Shown here one piece after another: positions 63,788 through 64,000 of a stretch of DNA of 64,000 bases (position 1 is the stretch's first letter; each line of letters begins with the position of its first letter). The translations under genes were made by a program, and so were the position numbers. The notes under the pieces were generated by a model. It ran no database searches and was not told where the DNA came from. It was given only the letters and a program-made list of their open reading frames with translations. This DNA is from DATFVJ01 sp963712955. GTDB taxonomy: Bacteria; Actinomycetota; Actinomycetes; Streptosporangiales; Streptosporangiaceae. The stretch covers positions 124,001 to 188,000 of the forward strand of contig CAVQKF010000006.1 of the NCBI GenBank assembly GCA_963712955.1, read 5' to 3'.

Positions 63788-64000
63788 ATGGCCATCCAGG
63801 ATGCGTTGCCGGATCGGCTGGGCCCGTACCGGCTGCTCGACCGGATCGGGGAAGGCGGCATGGGTGTCGTGCACCTCGCCGCCGATTCGGAGAACCGTCT
63901 GGTCGCTATCAAGGTCCTCCGCCCTCAGATCGCCGGCGACGGGATCGCACGGCGTCGTCTCGCCCGCGAGGTGGAGACGATGCGCCGGGTGCACAGCCCG
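63788..64000 (+). CDS. Serine/threonine protein kinase, partial (runs off the window)
   Basis: ATG at 63788; 71 codons are visible. PknB-type kinase start: LGPYRLLDRIGEGGMGVVHL (glycine-rich loop), then VAIKVLRPQI with the ATP-binding Lys and REVETMRRVHSP with the alpha-C helix Glu. The remainder, including any sensor or membrane part, is outside the window. Confidence 0.92.
   Translation, partial: MAIQDALPDRLGPYRLLDRIGEGGMGVVHLAADSENRLVAIKVLRPQIAGDGIARRRLAREVETMRRVHSP

Overview
The window is high-GC DNA (strong G/C in third codon positions, many GTG starts, TTG and CTG starts, ATGA/GTGA overlaps) from an actinomycete. Supporting markers are the GlgE maltosyltransferase pathway, an XRE-DUF5753/DUF397 pair, a KstR-like TetR regulator, DUF6788, a Streptomyces-like hut operon and an FxLD-class lanthipeptide locus. 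The genus cannot be fixed from the sequence; a soil actinomycete of the Streptosporangiales type is an inference.

Layout. 0.1-7.9 kb, minus strand: a predicted vWA-MoxR-VMAP ternary conflict/signalling system (EAD2 protein, VMAP, MoxR AAA+ ATPase, and a vWA-STAND-TPR protein cut in two by one in-frame TAG). 8.7-11.2 kb: nitrilase-family amidohydrolase, serpin, small ferredoxin. 11.4-16.7 kb: glycoconjugate-type cluster (two methyltransferases, alpha/alpha-toroid prenyltransferase-like protein, GT4 glycosyltransferase, GDP-mannose 4,6-dehydratase). 17.2-19 kb: KstR-like regulator divergent from a rhomboid-like membrane protein, with palindromic candidate operators between them. 19.2-22.8 kb: OpuC-type betaine/choline ABC importer ending in a cluster of hairpins. 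22.9-26.1 kb: methyltransferase remnant and HTH regulators. 26.3-36.9 kb: class I lanthipeptide locus of the FxLD type with regulators, PIMT-like methyltransferase, 63-aa precursor, LanB, LanC, a separate SpaB_C-type protein and a kinase-like gene. 37.5-39.4 kb: remnants of mobile DNA. 39.8-46.0 kb: histidine utilisation (hutU, an M20 amidohydrolase, hutF, hutI). 46.0-49.8 kb: flavin reductase, SppA, a Nudix-NYN fusion. 50.0-61.4 kb: the full trehalose-to-alpha-glucan GlgE pathway (treS, maltokinase, glgB, glgE) with glycogen phosphorylase divergent. 61.5-64 kb: enoyl-CoA hydratase, a small protein, an SDR and the start of a Ser/Thr kinase.

Two features run through the window. First, about ten genes carry one disruption each, nearly all a single gained or lost G/C, including in genes expected to be intact (hutF, maltokinase, an SDR, the M20 hydrolase). 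Base-calling error or recent decay cannot be told apart here, and this bears on how the TAG codon is read. Second, minisatellite-like tandem repeats are common: two long low-complexity insertions in GlgB, repeat tails on three other proteins, a 9-bp repeat tract carrying the frame break in the M20 hydrolase, and short tandem repeats at or just after several stop codons.

The most notable systems are the VMAP locus with its interrupted vWA-STAND gene, and the FxLD lanthipeptide locus, whose precursor has an Asn-Gly pair in its core beside a PIMT-like methyltransferase. No tRNA, rRNA or CRISPR array was seen.
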